From contig NZ_SSGF01000008.1 of assembly GCF_008015755.1 (NCBI RefSeq), positions 1-64,000 of the forward strand: a DNA stretch of 64,000 bases. Direction: 5' to 3'. The notes under the pieces are model-generated. The model was not told the DNA's origin and did not search any database. It saw nothing but the letters and a program-made list of their open reading frames with translations. The position numbers and the translations under genes were made by a program. Below, piece after piece: positions 1-9,340 of the stretch. Every line of letters begins with the position of its first letter. Within the stretch, counting starts at the first letter, position 1. This DNA is from Methylophilus sp. Its GTDB lineage: Bacteria; Pseudomonadota; Gammaproteobacteria; Burkholderiales; Methylophilaceae.

Positions 1-160
1 AGGTCAGGTAGCCACGCTCTTTACCCAGGACAATCAGGGTTTTCAGGCGGGTACGGCGTGCCTCGGCATCCAGTGCCTGGGTAGCGGGATCTTTAGGGGT
101 TTCGACTTCGTTGATTCCGAGTTCTTTATCTAAACTTTTATCTGCTTTGGGTCTGGCCAT
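1..160 (-). CDS. rpoD: RNA polymerase sigma factor RpoD, N-terminal fragment
   Basis: This is the first 53 codons of the primary sigma factor; the rest lies beyond the left edge. Reading leftward from the ATG ending at 160, the product starts MARPKADKSLDKELG and reaches LIVLGKERGYLT, which matches sigma region 1.1 of proteobacterial RpoD, where the RGYLTYAEIND motif follows. It lies downstream of dnaG on the same strand, the classic rpsU-dnaG-rpoD arrangement. The 151-bp gap after dnaG is long enough for an extra promoter, but I did not identify one. Confidence 0.88.
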   Translation of the reverse strand, partial: MARPKADKSLDKELGINEVETPKDPATQALDAEARRTRLKTLIVLGKERGYLT

Positions 161-311
161 GGCCGATTCCACCTCTAAAATGGTTGTTGTCGAATGCTGA
201 TCAACACTGCTAGACAGATCATTCGATATAACATTACGGGAAACCCTTTATTTTACCAGATTTATGCACGTTTTTTAAGCACACTCTCACGGTTTTTCGG
301 GTGACATCAGG

Positions 312-2051
312 TTAGCGTTTACTGGTTAATTGCCGCAAGGCCTCACGCTCAGCCTCAGACAGCGCAGAAAAAGGCTTTTCAGTGAGCTGCCCCAGTAGGG
401 ATTTTTCTCGCGCCATCAGCGCCATGTCTGATAATTGGGTGCATGCGCCCTCAAATTCAAGCGTAAAGTCCAGTGTCTCGTCCAATAAAGACAATTCGCG
501 GTGCAATTGGTGTCGCAAACCCTCTGAAATATACGGCGTGATCATTTGCAGCAAGACCACGGGCCGGGATTCGGGCTTGGCCATGGCGGCTTTCACCATC
601 ACGCGCAACATCTGCTCCTCGTCACTTTCGCCCGTAATCTGGTCCAGCAATTCCAGTTTTGCCCATTGCGGCCGCATGAGCAACATCAAAGCCAGCCTAA
701 CGTGAAGCGACAGGGGCGTACGCGCACGCTGACGCAAGGCTTTCTGCTGCGTTTTAGCCGGGTTTGGCAGCTTGAGCATGCGCTGCATTTCGCCACCAGC
801 CAGCCCCGTCATTTCGGCCACTTTTTTGCGCAGCAGCATCGCATAACGCGGCGCCTGAATCTGTTTGAGGATAGGCTCGGCATCATTTAAAAACTGCACT
901 TTATCCTCTTGCGAAGCCAGTGGGTTATGTTCGCTTAAGTGCTGGATAATATATTGCGATAGCGGCATGGCTTTATCCATTTCCGCCTCGAACGCCTCTT
1001 TGCCAAACTCACGTACAAAGCTATCCGGGTCATGCTCGGCAGGCAAAAATAAAAAGCGCAATTTCACACCATCTTTAATCGCTGGCAAAGCGTTCATGAC
1101 TGCGCGCCAGGCCGCCGTACGTCCGGCCTTGTCGCCGTCAAAACTGAATACAATCTCGTCCGTTTGACGCATCAGCTTGGCAATATGAAACGGCGTGGTT
1201 GCTGTACCTAACGCGGCGACCGCATATTCGATACCATATTGCGCGAGGGCCACGACATCCATATAGCCTTCAACCACCAACACGCGGCCAGCATCACGGA
1301 TGGCACGCCTCGCCATAAACAGGCCATACAATTCATGGCCCTTTTGAAACACCGGCGTTTCTGGCGAGTTGTAATACTTGGGGCTATCTTCAGGGTTAAT
1401 CACGCGCCCGCCAAACCCGATCACTTCGCCTTTCTGGTTGTGAATGGGGAACATGATACGGTCACGGAAGCGGTCGTAACGGCGGCCTTGCTCGTTTTGC
1501 ACCACCAGGCCTGCCGTTTCCAACGGTTCTGCGTCATACTGAGGGAAGACTGTTTGCAAGTTTTGCCAACCGGCCGGAGCATAGCCGATCTGGAATTTGG
1601 CTGCCACCTGTCCACTCAATCCACGCGCTTTCAGGTAATCAATCGCCCGCGGTGATTTTTTAAGTTCGGCCTTGTAATAATTAGCCGCTTGCTGCAAAGT
1701 CTCCTGCAAACTTAACAACACGGCTTTTGAGGCAGGCGCAGGCTGGTTTGGGTCGCGCTGTTCTTGCGGCACAATCATGCCGACCTGCCTGGCCAGGTCG
1801 TGAATCGCCTCCACAAAACTCAGGCCGTTATACTCCATGAGAAAGCTCAAGGCCGAGCCATGCGCACCACAGCCAAAACAATGGTAAAACTGCTTGGTCG
1901 GGCTCACGGTAAAGCTGGGGGATTTTTCGTTGTGAAAAGGGCAACAGGCCGAGTAATTCGCCCCGGCTTTTTTCAGTGGCACTGCCTTGTCGATGACTTC
2001 GACAATATCTACGCGATTAAGCAGTTCTTGAATAAAACTTTCCGGGATCAT
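312..2051 (-). CDS. dnaG: DNA primase DnaG
   Basis: DnaG synthesises the RNA primers for Okazaki fragments and for leading-strand initiation at the replication fork. The 579 residues are a normal family length. An N-terminal CHC2 zinc-binding domain is visible with Cys37, His40, Cys58 and Cys61 (CPFH ... HCFGCG). The catalytic TOPRIM domain follows, with VVEGYMDVVAL near residue 260 and the FDGDKAGR acidic motif near residue 305. The C-terminal third is the helicase-interaction domain that binds DnaB. It sits between the yqeY-like gene and rpoD in the macromolecular-synthesis operon. Confidence 0.97.
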   Translation of the reverse strand: MIPESFIQELLNRVDIVEVIDKAVPLKKAGANYSACCPFHNEKSPSFTVSPTKQFYHCFGCGAHGSALSFLMEYNGLSFVEAIHDLARQVGMIVPQEQRDPNQPAPASKAVLLSLQETLQQAANYYKAELKKSPRAIDYLKARGLSGQVAAKFQIGYAPAGWQNLQTVFPQYDAEPLETAGLVVQNEQGRRYDRFRDRIMFPIHNQKGEVIGFGGRVINPEDSPKYYNSPETPVFQKGHELYGLFMARRAIRDAGRVLVVEGYMDVVALAQYGIEYAVAALGTATTPFHIAKLMRQTDEIVFSFDGDKAGRTAAWRAVMNALPAIKDGVKLRFLFLPAEHDPDSFVREFGKEAFEAEMDKAMPLSQYIIQHLSEHNPLASQEDKVQFLNDAEPILKQIQAPRYAMLLRKKVAEMTGLAGGEMQRMLKLPNPAKTQQKALRQRARTPLSLHVRLALMLLMRPQWAKLELLDQITGESDEEQMLRVMVKAAMAKPESRPVVLLQMITPYISEGLRHQLHRELSLLDETLDFTLEFEGACTQLSDMALMAREKSLLGQLTEKPFSALSEAEREALRQLTSKR

Positions 2052-2077
2052 AAATGCAAGTATCGCTTATGCAGGTT

Positions 2078-2110
2078 AAAAAAACAAAGGGCGCCAATGC
2101 GCCCTCTTGC
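2078..2110 (-). terminator. Hairpin terminator after the yqeY-like gene
   Basis: The stem GGGCGC-caat-GCGCCC (about 2089-2104) has an A-rich run on its left, which reads as a U-tract on the minus strand. It lies between the yqeY-like gene and dnaG. It could attenuate read-through from rpsU-yqeY into dnaG, as the rpsU-dnaG intergenic terminator does in E. coli. Confidence 0.65.
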
Positions 2111-2130
2111 TTCATGCCTACGTGAGCAGA

Positions 2131-2574
2131 TTATCCTAACGCCGCCTTGATCAGGCCTGACACTTTTGCCATATCGGCCTTGCCCGCAACCAATGGTTTC
2201 ACTGCACCCACCACCTTGCCCATATCCTTGGCACCTGCGGCACCAGTCTCGGCCACCACCTTGGCAATGATGGCGCTGATTTCTTCTTCACTCAACTGCG
2301 CTGGCAAATAAGCCTGCAACACTGTCACTTCAAATTTTTCCTGATCCGCCAAGTCCATGCGATTCGCCCCTTCAAACGCAGCGATCGAGTCACGACGCTG
2401 TTTGAGCATTTTTTCAATGGCCGCAATCACAGCATCATCATCGAGCTCAATACGTTCATCCACCTCACGCTGCTTAATCGCAGCTTGCAGCAAACGGATC
2501 ACGCCCAGCTTTTGCATGTCTTTTGCGCGCATGGCGATTTTCATGTCTTCGGAGATTTGTGCTTTCAGGCTCAT
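2131..2574 (-). CDS. yqeY: GatB/YqeY domain protein
   Basis: A 147-residue YqeY-family protein. The family is related to the tail domain of GatB amidotransferase and is assumed to bind tRNA, but its physiological role is not settled. The start is placed at the ATG ending at 2574, giving MSLKAQISEDMKIAMRAKD, which is the usual N-terminus; an upstream in-frame start adds 25 residues without family character. The LGVIRLLQAAIKQREVDER segment and the C-terminal GKVVGAVKPLVAGKADM segment are typical. The gene lies between rpsU and dnaG, a position common in betaproteobacteria. Confidence 0.9.
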   Translation of the reverse strand: MSLKAQISEDMKIAMRAKDMQKLGVIRLLQAAIKQREVDERIELDDDAVIAAIEKMLKQRRDSIAAFEGANRMDLADQEKFEVTVLQAYLPAQLSEEEISAIIAKVVAETGAAGAKDMGKVVGAVKPLVAGKADMAKVSGLIKAALG

Positions 2575-2691
2575 ATCGTGACTTGGTCCGGATAAATGTG
2601 GGCTGTATAAATAGCTAAAGGTTGCGGAAACCCACAACCTTTGCATCATCGGTTAACCAAAATGCGGTTAACCGTTCACTTCCACTAAAAA

Positions 2692-2904
2692 TTAGTAGAG
2701 TTTTGTTGGCAACTGTTGGTTGCGCAGACGGCGGTATTGACGCTTAACCGCGGCAGCCGCTTTACGCTTACGCTCCCAAGTTGGCTTCTCGTAGAACTCG
2801 CGAGCACGCAAGTCGTTCAACAAACCGGTTTTCTCAATCAAACGCTTGAAACGGCGCATTGCAACGTCAAACGGTTCGTTCTCTTTCACACGAATAGCGG
2901 TCAT
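2692..2904 (-). CDS. rpsU: 30S ribosomal protein S21
   Basis: S21 is a small basic protein of the 30S subunit needed for efficient initiation at Shine-Dalgarno-led messages. All 70 residues match the family: the [18 protein letters not shown] start and a C-terminal run rich in Arg and Lys ([18 protein letters not shown]). It is the promoter-proximal gene of rpsU-yqeY-dnaG-rpoD and is divergent from tsaD, with 138 bp between the two starts for both promoters. Two copies of the palindrome GGTTAACC (2651-2658, 2666-2673) just downstream can pair as a hairpin. Confidence 0.97.
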   Translation of the reverse strand: MTAIRVKENEPFDVAMRRFKRLIEKTGLLNDLRAREFYEKPTWERKRKAAAAVKRQYRRLRNQQLPTKLY

Positions 2905-3042
2905 GTAAATCCCTATCCTTCAAATATTGGTTAGACAATGGTGCTTGCGGATTGATGCAGCACTGAAAACCGCGTATTCTATCGCGCTTATTTGGATTTA
3001 TCAATCCTTTCTGCAAAAAAACGTATGCGAGACTTATCTTAG

Positions 3043-4065
3043 ATGTTGGTATTGGGCATTGAATCCTCTTGTGACGAAACCGGCGTGGCGTTATACGACA
3101 CGCGCCGCGGATTGCTGGCGCACGCCCTGCACTCACAAATTGACATGCATGCAGCCTATGGCGGCGTCGTACCCGAACTGGCCTCACGTGACCACATACG
3201 CCGCGCACTCCCACTCACACAGCAAGTATTGTCGCAAGCGGATAAATCTCTACAAGACATCGAAGGCATCGCTTACACGCAGGGCCCCGGACTGGCGGGC
3301 GCTTTGCTGGTGGGCACCAGTATTGCGCAATCGCTCGCTATGGCCCTTAACGTGCCTTCTGTAGGTGTGCACCACCTGGAAGGGCATTTACTGGCGCCTA
3401 TGCTGGAAGAAAATCCGCCAGCATTCCCGTTTGTTGCCTTGCTGGTCTCGGGTGGTCACAGCCAGCTCATGCGGGTCGATGGCATTGGCCAATACGAGTT
3501 ACTCGGCGACACGCTGGACGATGCTGCCGGTGAAGCGTTTGATAAGACCGCCAAACTGTTGGGCCTTGGCTATCCCGGCGGCCCCGCAGTCTCAAAACTG
3601 GCCGATCAAGGTAAGTCACACTTTCAGTTGCCCCGCCCCATGCTGAACAGCAAAGATTTAAATTTCAGCTTTAGCGGCCTCAAAACAGCAGTGCTGACCT
3701 TGGTAAATAACCAGCCTGAACTAGATGATGAAACAGTTAAAGATATTGCCTGGGAATTTCAGGAGTCAGTCACCGAGATATTGGTGCATAAATGCATAAA
3801 GGCGCTCAAACAAACCAAACTTAAACGTCTGGTGGTTTCGGGTGGCGTGGGTGCCAACAAACGGCTGCGAACCAGATTAAATGAAGCCGCTACAAAACGC
3901 GGCTTTAGTGTGAGTTATCCACGCCTGGAATTCTGCACTGATAACGGCGCCATGATTGCCTTTGCCGGTGCCATGCGCCTGCACGCCATGCAGCCAGGCA
4001 AGCAGGATTACAGCTTTAGCATCCGGCCGCGCTGGGACTTGGCTGAGCTCAAAGTGCCTGCTTAA
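3043..4065 (+). CDS. tsaD: tRNA N6-adenosine threonylcarbamoyltransferase TsaD
   Basis: TsaD transfers the threonylcarbamoyl group onto A37 of ANN-decoding tRNAs (t6A synthesis), working with TsaB and TsaE. At 340 residues it has the normal length. The N-terminus [16 protein letters not shown], the metal-binding HLEGH motif (His111 and His115), VSGGHSQL and the C-terminal [13 protein letters not shown] motif are all present. Its partner TsaB is at 57493 in this window, beside rimI. The gene is divergent from rpsU. Confidence 0.97.
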   Translation: MLVLGIESSCDETGVALYDTRRGLLAHALHSQIDMHAAYGGVVPELASRDHIRRALPLTQQVLSQADKSLQDIEGIAYTQGPGLAGALLVGTSIAQSLAMALNVPSVGVHHLEGHLLAPMLEENPPAFPFVALLVSGGHSQLMRVDGIGQYELLGDTLDDAAGEAFDKTAKLLGLGYPGGPAVSKLADQGKSHFQLPRPMLNSKDLNFSFSGLKTAVLTLVNNQPELDDETVKDIAWEFQESVTEILVHKCIKALKQTKLKRLVVSGGVGANKRLRTRLNEAATKRGFSVSYPRLEFCTDNGAMIAFAGAMRLHAMQPGKQDYSFSIRPRWDLAELKVPA

Positions 4066-4077
4066 ATCTTAGCCTGA

Positions 4078-4689
4078 TTATTTCTTGCCAAATCGGCTTT
4101 CAGTGCCTGCCAACAATTTTTCAATATTGGACTGATGGCGAATAATCAAAAACGCAGACATCACCACCACAACGGCTACATATACCGGGTAAGGTGACAG
4201 GAACTGCCAGGCAACCACAGGCGCCAATACAGCAGCGACCAGGGCAGACAAGGAAGAAATACGGCTGATTAAAAACACCGCTAGCCAGACGGCAACCACA
4301 CTCAACGCCAGCCAGCCCGAAAAGGCAATCATCACCCCCAGCGCCGTCGCCACCCCTTTACCGCCTTTAAACTTATGGTAAATCGGGTACAAGTGGCCAA
4401 CAAACACCGCCAACCCCACCAGCGCCACCACATCCATGAGCATGCCAGCCTGCAGCGCCAACCAGGTCGGTAGCCAACCTTTAAAGGCATCCCCCAGCAA
4501 AGTCAAAATCGCGGCGGATTTTTTACCACTACGCGCCACATTGGTCGCACCGATATTGCCGCTGCCCACGGTACGCGGATCAGGCAGGCGATACAGCTTG
4601 CTGATGATGATGCCAAAGGCAATCGAGCCGATGAGATACGCTGCCACAATCCACACCAGCGCTTCAATATCAAAACCAATTTCGTTCAT
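4078..4689 (-). CDS. plsY: Glycerol-3-phosphate acyltransferase PlsY
   Basis: PlsY is an integral membrane enzyme that acylates glycerol-3-phosphate with acyl-phosphate, the first step of phospholipid synthesis. I start it at the ATG ending at 4689 (MNEIGFDIEALVW), giving 203 residues; an upstream start adds a non-family extension. The three loop motifs are seen: GSGNIGATNVAR, the KGGKGVATALG glycine motif, and the later conserved C-terminal helix region. Several hydrophobic helices span the rest. It converges on tsaD, with only 12 bp between the stops, and is divergent from folB. Confidence 0.94.
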   Translation of the reverse strand: MNEIGFDIEALVWIVAAYLIGSIAFGIIISKLYRLPDPRTVGSGNIGATNVARSGKKSAAILTLLGDAFKGWLPTWLALQAGMLMDVVALVGLAVFVGHLYPIYHKFKGGKGVATALGVMIAFSGWLALSVVAVWLAVFLISRISSLSALVAAVLAPVVAWQFLSPYPVYVAVVVVMSAFLIIRHQSNIEKLLAGTESRFGKK

Positions 4690-4799
4690 GCGTTTAATTC
4701 CACTGAAGTACAGCCGCTTATGCCAGCCACTGCACGATGTTGTATGATGCCGAATCATACTGGATTCCGGCCTGCGCGGAAATAAAAGGACACTGATTC

Positions 4800-5150
4800 A
4801 TGGACACAATTTTTCTAGAACAAGTTAAGGTGCAAACCAAACTGGGGGTGCCTGAATGGGAGCGCACCGTGCCGCAAACAGTGATTCTGGATATTGAAAT
4901 TGGCTATGACTTTAGTAAAGCCTGCCAGAGCGATGCGATTGGAGACACCATTGATTATGGTCAGGTGGTCGCGCGCATACGGGAGATATTAGCCGAGCAT
5001 AGTTTCAAACTGGTTGAGGCGCTAGGTGAGCATGTCTGTCAGCTGATTTTGCAGGAATTTAAGGCGCAGAATGTGAAGTTGAAGGTGAGTAAACCGGGAA
5101 TATTGCCGGGGTTGAAATCGCTAGGAATTGTGATTTCTCGGACCGCTTAA
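4800..5150 (+). CDS. folB: Dihydroneopterin aldolase
   Basis: FolB converts 7,8-dihydroneopterin to 6-hydroxymethyl-dihydropterin plus glycolaldehyde in folate synthesis. Its product is the substrate of FolK, which is encoded at 60683 in this window. The 116 residues match the family: VKLGVPEWER-like pterin-site start, DTIDYGQVV, and the catalytic-site region FKLVEALGEHVC. The gene is divergent from plsY, a neighbour order seen in many proteobacteria. A non-coding repeat element begins just after its stop. Confidence 0.93.
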   Translation: MDTIFLEQVKVQTKLGVPEWERTVPQTVILDIEIGYDFSKACQSDAIGDTIDYGQVVARIREILAEHSFKLVEALGEHVCQLILQEFKAQNVKLKVSKPGILPGLKSLGIVISRTA

Positions 5151-5172
5151 TTCACCCTTAAGGCTTAAAGTT

Positions 5173-5799
5173 TTTTCGCCTCTCGGCGAGTTACTTTCTG
5201 TTGCTTGCCCCACAGAAAGTAACCAAAGAAGAGGGCACCCAGCCATCACGGCCTGACGGCTCTCTTGCGTTGTTGGCTACGGCCGCTACGCTTAACATTG
5301 CTGCGCAAGTTAGCCTACGCCGTAACAGACTGCTTCGCAGTCTTAGTTATCAACAAAATAAGCCGGTCACGAAACTCAACCTGGCAGCTTATAAAAATCA
5401 TAAGCTGCTGCGGGATTCGGACAGTCGCTCCCTTCTCCCTTACTTTGTCTCCGCTACTCAGCGTGATGGGATGGGATTTATCTCGCCAAAGCCACACTGT
5501 TGAAGTTTGGACGGTTGGAAAACACCAATTCTTTTATTCACTCCAATGAGGGTGGTGCTCGCATGGTGTTCTGGCCCCCATCTGACGCGCCGAGCAACGC
5601 AGGCTTGGCGGGCGTTGTCGGCCATCGGCTGTTCGAATCCCGCAGTCGCTCACGCTTTGTGTGAGCTGCCAGGTTGAGTTTCGATGGCCGCCCGGCAAGC
5701 CGAGTAGCACAGGGAACAAGCGGAAGCTGGGGTGCACTTTCTTTTGGTTACTTTTTCTTTGGGCAAGCAAAGAAAAGTAACTCGCCAACAAGGCGAAAA
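5173..5799. repeat. Non-coding element with ~65-bp terminal inverted repeats
   Basis: The stretch between folB and the potassium-channel gene is a discrete element of about 627 bp. Its left end (TTTTCGCC ... GGCGAGTTAC ..., to about 5240) is an imperfect inverted copy of its right end (about 5735-5799, ending GGCGAAAA). Each end itself folds: GTTACTTTCTGT at 5190-5201 pairs perfectly with ACAGAAAGTAAC at 5212-5223, and a similar stem surrounds GGGCAAGCA near 5761. A short internal hairpin AGACTGCTTCGCAGTCT lies near 5329-5345. No convincing gene is inside. A related copy without the left end is at 58403-58888. It looks like a MITE-type or otherwise dispersed non-autonomous repeat. Confidence 0.75.
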
Positions 5800-5862
5800 G
5801 CAGTAACACCTATTAAAGCACAAACCTAACAATGACTTTATCAAGCCATCCCAACCAGGACC

Positions 5863-7560
5863 TTAACGCCCCGCCTTCAACCACCGCCCCACCCACGTTT
5901 CCGGCATTTCCGTCCCCGTCACTAGGTAATGCAAAGTTTTAATATCATGCATGACAAAACGCTGGATAGATTTCGCCTGGTCCAACCCGCAACACAAAAT
6001 CGTATCCCCCACCTGCAAGGGCACAGACAACTCAGGTAGTAGCATCTTTTGCTCACCTCGCACCAGCATCAGTGGCACCACCGGCATTTCATGCCGTTGC
6101 TGCCCGACCGGGCGCATCATCAAATGTTTGAGCGCAGGCTGTATACCTTGCTCCATCAGCGCGCATACCGCCACCGCCATGTCGCCGGCAATTGTAATAT
6201 CCCAGGTATCAGGCACTTGCTCGCCCAGTTTTGAAACGAGTTGTGCAATCACGGCATTGGCCCAGGCGTTACCTTGCTGTCTGGCAGTGACTAAAAAGTC
6301 GGCCAGCATCGGCGATACCATATAAGACAAACAGGTGTGCGCAATGACATCGCTGGGCTGCATGGTGATATCGGCATTAAAGTGCTGAAACAGCGGATCG
6401 TTATGCCGTTTGTTTTTGCGGATGATGACGAACAGCTTGGGATTCAGTTCTAGCGCCGTCATGACGATAGACAAATTGTTAATATCATTGTCGGTCCCAG
6501 CCACGATAGCCACCGCATGTTCTACCCCGGCCTGCTGCAAAATATGTGACTCCACCCCACTGCCGATAATACAGTCGTCACATTGTGTGCCTTGTGGGTC
6601 TGCCTCAATAATGGTGACATGCATGCCGTCATTTTGCAGACTGTTGACCACAGACTTGCCAAAGCGGCCGAAGCCACAGGCTATCCAATGCCCTTGCGGT
6701 ACAGGGGCGGGCGTGGCAATCGCATCGCCCGGGGCGCGGGTCAGCCACTCATGCAACAAATAGGTACCGAGTGCATTGAGGCGCATGGCCAAATGCTCAC
6801 CAAAAATATGGTAGGGGTTAATAATGCGGTCGGTGCCAAATGAGGCCATATTGGCGGCAATCACATCATTTTGTACGCGGGCCAGCACCGGCAACTCGGG
6901 TTTGATCAATTTCACAGCCACCGAAATCGCCAGATTGGCATGGTCGTCATCGGTTAACGCCGCCACCCCACGACACATCGGATTTTTAATGCCGGCATAC
7001 AGCAACACTTCGGCTAACTTGGCATCTGCGCACAAATGCGGGATATAAAATTGGTAATCGGTCATTTCCAGTTCGTTGATACGCTCCGGCGAAATCTCGA
7101 GCACCACCACGCGTAATTCGTTTTTATCCAGCGCCCGCACCAGCTCGCCACCGGTCTCGCCATAGCCGCAAATCAGGTAAAACGGCTCCATCAGATTACG
7201 CACATCGCGCTGAAATAGGGCGTTTTTAAAAGCCAGTTTTAAGGCGGACTCCTGCAATAGCGCAATAATGGCACCGATGGCATAGAACCAGGAGATGACT
7301 GTGAGGTAAATCGAAAATGTCATCCACAAACGCTGCTGCGTGGTGAACGGGTAGGGGATTTCACCAAAACCAATGGTGGTGGCGGTGTAGCTCAGAATAT
7401 AAAACGCATCAAAAAAATTGTAGCGATAAGGCTGGCTATGATTATCCACGCCAGGAATCAGCACAAAACCAATCATGGCGATGGCATAACTGATGATGAC
7501 CATCAGCAACGGCGCGCGCATGCGCCGCAAAATCAGGAAGATAATCTGATTGAGACTCAC
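5863..7560 (-). CDS. Potassium channel protein with tandem RCK (TrkA-N) domains
   Basis: A 565-residue inner-membrane ion channel. The N-terminus has two transmembrane helices (about 15-37 and 78-105) flanking a pore loop with the selectivity filter TTIGFGE (61-67), the K+ signature. Two cytoplasmic RCK/TrkA-N domains follow: the first from about residue 126 (FYLICGYGETGGELVRAL), the second from about 290 (HWIACGFGRFGKSVV). TrkA-C-like segments complete each. Tandem RCK domains form gating rings that respond to nucleotides or ions. The DUF6394-like gene ends 19 bp upstream on the same strand, so the two are likely co-transcribed. The ligand cannot be told from the sequence. Confidence 0.88.
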   Translation of the reverse strand: MSLNQIIFLILRRMRAPLLMVIISYAIAMIGFVLIPGVDNHSQPYRYNFFDAFYILSYTATTIGFGEIPYPFTTQQRLWMTFSIYLTVISWFYAIGAIIALLQESALKLAFKNALFQRDVRNLMEPFYLICGYGETGGELVRALDKNELRVVVLEISPERINELEMTDYQFYIPHLCADAKLAEVLLYAGIKNPMCRGVAALTDDDHANLAISVAVKLIKPELPVLARVQNDVIAANMASFGTDRIINPYHIFGEHLAMRLNALGTYLLHEWLTRAPGDAIATPAPVPQGHWIACGFGRFGKSVVNSLQNDGMHVTIIEADPQGTQCDDCIIGSGVESHILQQAGVEHAVAIVAGTDNDINNLSIVMTALELNPKLFVIIRKNKRHNDPLFQHFNADITMQPSDVIAHTCLSYMVSPMLADFLVTARQQGNAWANAVIAQLVSKLGEQVPDTWDITIAGDMAVAVCALMEQGIQPALKHLMMRPVGQQRHEMPVVPLMLVRGEQKMLLPELSVPLQVGDTILCCGLDQAKSIQRFVMHDIKTLHYLVTGTEMPETWVGRWLKAGR

Positions 7561-7579
7561 AACTGTCTCCGCGCCAACA

Positions 7580-7954
7580 CTAGCGGCGCAAGGTCACGGT
7601 TTCGTAAATCAGCAAAACCACAGAGGTGATATTGGCCAAAAAAGCACCGCCAGACAAAGAAACAATGCCCACAATCACTTCGGGCTCGGCGCCCTTGCTA
7701 CCTGCCACCACCCAGATAATCGCGGCGGCAATCAGCTGTATGTCCGCCACCAGACTGGTCGCCAGGTGAATCGCGCCAATTTGGGTACGGTCACCAAATT
7801 TGAGCACGGTGGCAATTAAGTTCACCACAATCGCCACATATAACTCGTAATGCAAATGGTGTTGCGGATTATCAATTTCACCGACAAAAAAACCGAAATT
7901 GAGTGTCATGGCCAGAATAATAAAAAAGCCAAAAATCACTTTTTCCAGATTCAT
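7580..7954 (-). CDS. Small four-helix membrane protein, DUF6394-like
   Basis: A 124-residue hydrophobic protein with about four predicted membrane helices (roughly 5-25, 38-52, 66-88 and 96-118). It resembles the DUF6394 family of proteobacterial membrane proteins that have no assigned function. It is 19 bp upstream of the potassium-channel gene on the same strand, and I infer that it may be an accessory or coupled membrane component. The start MNLEKVIFGFF is followed by acidic and histidine-rich residues (EIDNPQHHLHYELY) between helices 1 and 2. Confidence 0.7.
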   Translation of the reverse strand: MNLEKVIFGFFIILAMTLNFGFFVGEIDNPQHHLHYELYVAIVVNLIATVLKFGDRTQIGAIHLATSLVADIQLIAAAIIWVVAGSKGAEPEVIVGIVSLSGGAFLANITSVVLLIYETVTLRR

Positions 7955-8021
7955 TACGTTTCCCCGCGCATTGTTTTATGGCATTCTACCCGATTAAAAT
8001 TTGTTTACCGCGATGTTTTTT

Positions 8022-8831
8022 ATGTCGAAAATTACTGTGCCTGCCATGCGCGTTTTAATTACCGGTGCCTCCAGCGGCCTCGGTGCCGCGCTGGCAACGG
8101 CCTATGCGGCACAATACGGCAGTCAGCTACAGCTCGCCTTGTGCGGTAGAAACGAGGCGGCTTTGCAAGCCTTGGCCGCTCGCTTAAACCAGCAATATCA
8201 GGCCACCTGCGTGACTTATTGCGTCGACGTGCGTGTCGCCGCGCACATGCAATCCATGGCCCAGGACTTTTTACACCGCTTTGGCACCCCGCATATTGTC
8301 ATCGGCAATGCCGGTGTCAGCCGCGGCACCTTAACCGAATTTGCCGAAGACATTCCGGCATTTCAAGCCGTGTTTGAAACCAACGTCATGGGCTTGGTAC
8401 ACACCTTTCAACCCTTAATCGAAGCGATGAAAACAGCGGCCAACCAAGGCGAGCCAGCACAACTGGTCGGTATTGCCAGCGTCGCCGGTATCCGCGGCCT
8501 GCCAGGCTCCAGCGCCTACAGCGCCAGCAAGGCCGCCGCCATCACCTATTTGGAAAGCCTGCGCGTCGAAATGCAGTTATACGGCATCGCCGTCACCACC
8601 ATCGCCCCCGGTTATATCCGCACGCCGATGACCGATATCAACACCTATCCGATGCCATTTTTAATGGACGCGGATGTGTTTGCCCGCAAAGCTTTGCGGG
8701 CGATTGCCGCCCAACGACGCTTTACCGTGATTCCGTGGCAAATGGGCTTCGTCGCCCGCCTGATGCGCTTATTGCCCGCATGCGTGTGGGACTTCATCAC
8801 GAAAAAAGCCCCGCATAAAGCGAGGCTTTAA
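8022..8831 (+). CDS. Short-chain dehydrogenase/reductase (SDR)
   Basis: A classical SDR oxidoreductase using NAD(P)H. The Rossmann motif TGASSGLG follows VLI near the N-terminus, the NAG motif appears as GNAGVS, and the catalytic Ser plus YxxxK are seen in SSAYSASKAA. The substrate cannot be assigned. The start is uncertain: a TTG at 8001 and ATGs at 8013, 8022 and 8046 are all in frame, and none has a good ribosome-binding site. I take 8022 (269 residues); 8046 would begin directly with MRVLITGASSG. The gene is divergent from the DUF6394-like gene. Confidence 0.85.
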   Translation: MSKITVPAMRVLITGASSGLGAALATAYAAQYGSQLQLALCGRNEAALQALAARLNQQYQATCVTYCVDVRVAAHMQSMAQDFLHRFGTPHIVIGNAGVSRGTLTEFAEDIPAFQAVFETNVMGLVHTFQPLIEAMKTAANQGEPAQLVGIASVAGIRGLPGSSAYSASKAAAITYLESLRVEMQLYGIAVTTIAPGYIRTPMTDINTYPMPFLMDADVFARKALRAIAAQRRFTVIPWQMGFVARLMRLLPACVWDFITKKAPHKARL

Positions 8832-8848
8832 TCACAACCCTGAAGAGA

Positions 8849-9184
8849 TTAGGTCAAGTCTTTAATCGTTTCGGTAGCGCCATTGGTTTTCACCGACGCA
8901 ATGCCATTATCACGCCCAGCTTCGGCAGAATACATCTGGCTGGTGCCAATCACCTGGCTATTGCCTGCCAACAAATTAAAATAAGGACGGCCATCTTTAG
9001 CTGTTAGCTTCTGATAGCGCTCATCCAAAGGGCTGTTTTTCTGCACAGACTCAATGCCGTTTTGTGCCGCCGCTTTAGTGGTGTATTGCTCACTTTTAAG
9101 AATCTGCTCACCATTACCCGCCTTCAATGCAAAACTGAATTGACCGTTCGCATCACTTTTTGTTAATTCAAACCAACCTGCCAT
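8849..9184 (-). CDS. DUF1508 (YegP/UPF0339) protein with two repeats
   Basis: A 111-residue cytoplasmic protein made of two DUF1508 repeats. The first is GWFELTKSDANGQFSFALKA and the second begins near residue 57 with RYQKLTAKDGRPYFNLLAG; each ends in a motif like S..Y....A..NGI.SV. The family (E. coli YegP) is widespread, small and functionally undefined, and is often linked to stress. Its stop converges on the SDR gene, 17 bp away. Confidence 0.85.
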   Translation of the reverse strand: MAGWFELTKSDANGQFSFALKAGNGEQILKSEQYTTKAAAQNGIESVQKNSPLDERYQKLTAKDGRPYFNLLAGNSQVIGTSQMYSAEAGRDNGIASVKTNGATETIKDLT

Positions 9185-9340
9185 TGCTCGCTCCTCTGTT
9201 TTATTATCGATAAAAAATTTTTACAACAAATTCCAGTTCATCTTGCGATTTTTGTGCATTTTTGTAAAGAATCGCCTTTTTTAAAGGTGCTCTAAAACCA
9301 GTGGTGTGGATGATTTACAACATCACCAATCAGCAATCAT

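Noticed and set aside
5630..5660. tRNA-like T arm (GTTCGAATCCC) within the repeat element, also seen near 58722
   Set aside because: The T-loop-like motif is present in both copies, but no acceptor, D or anticodon arms can be formed around it, so it is not a tRNA gene.
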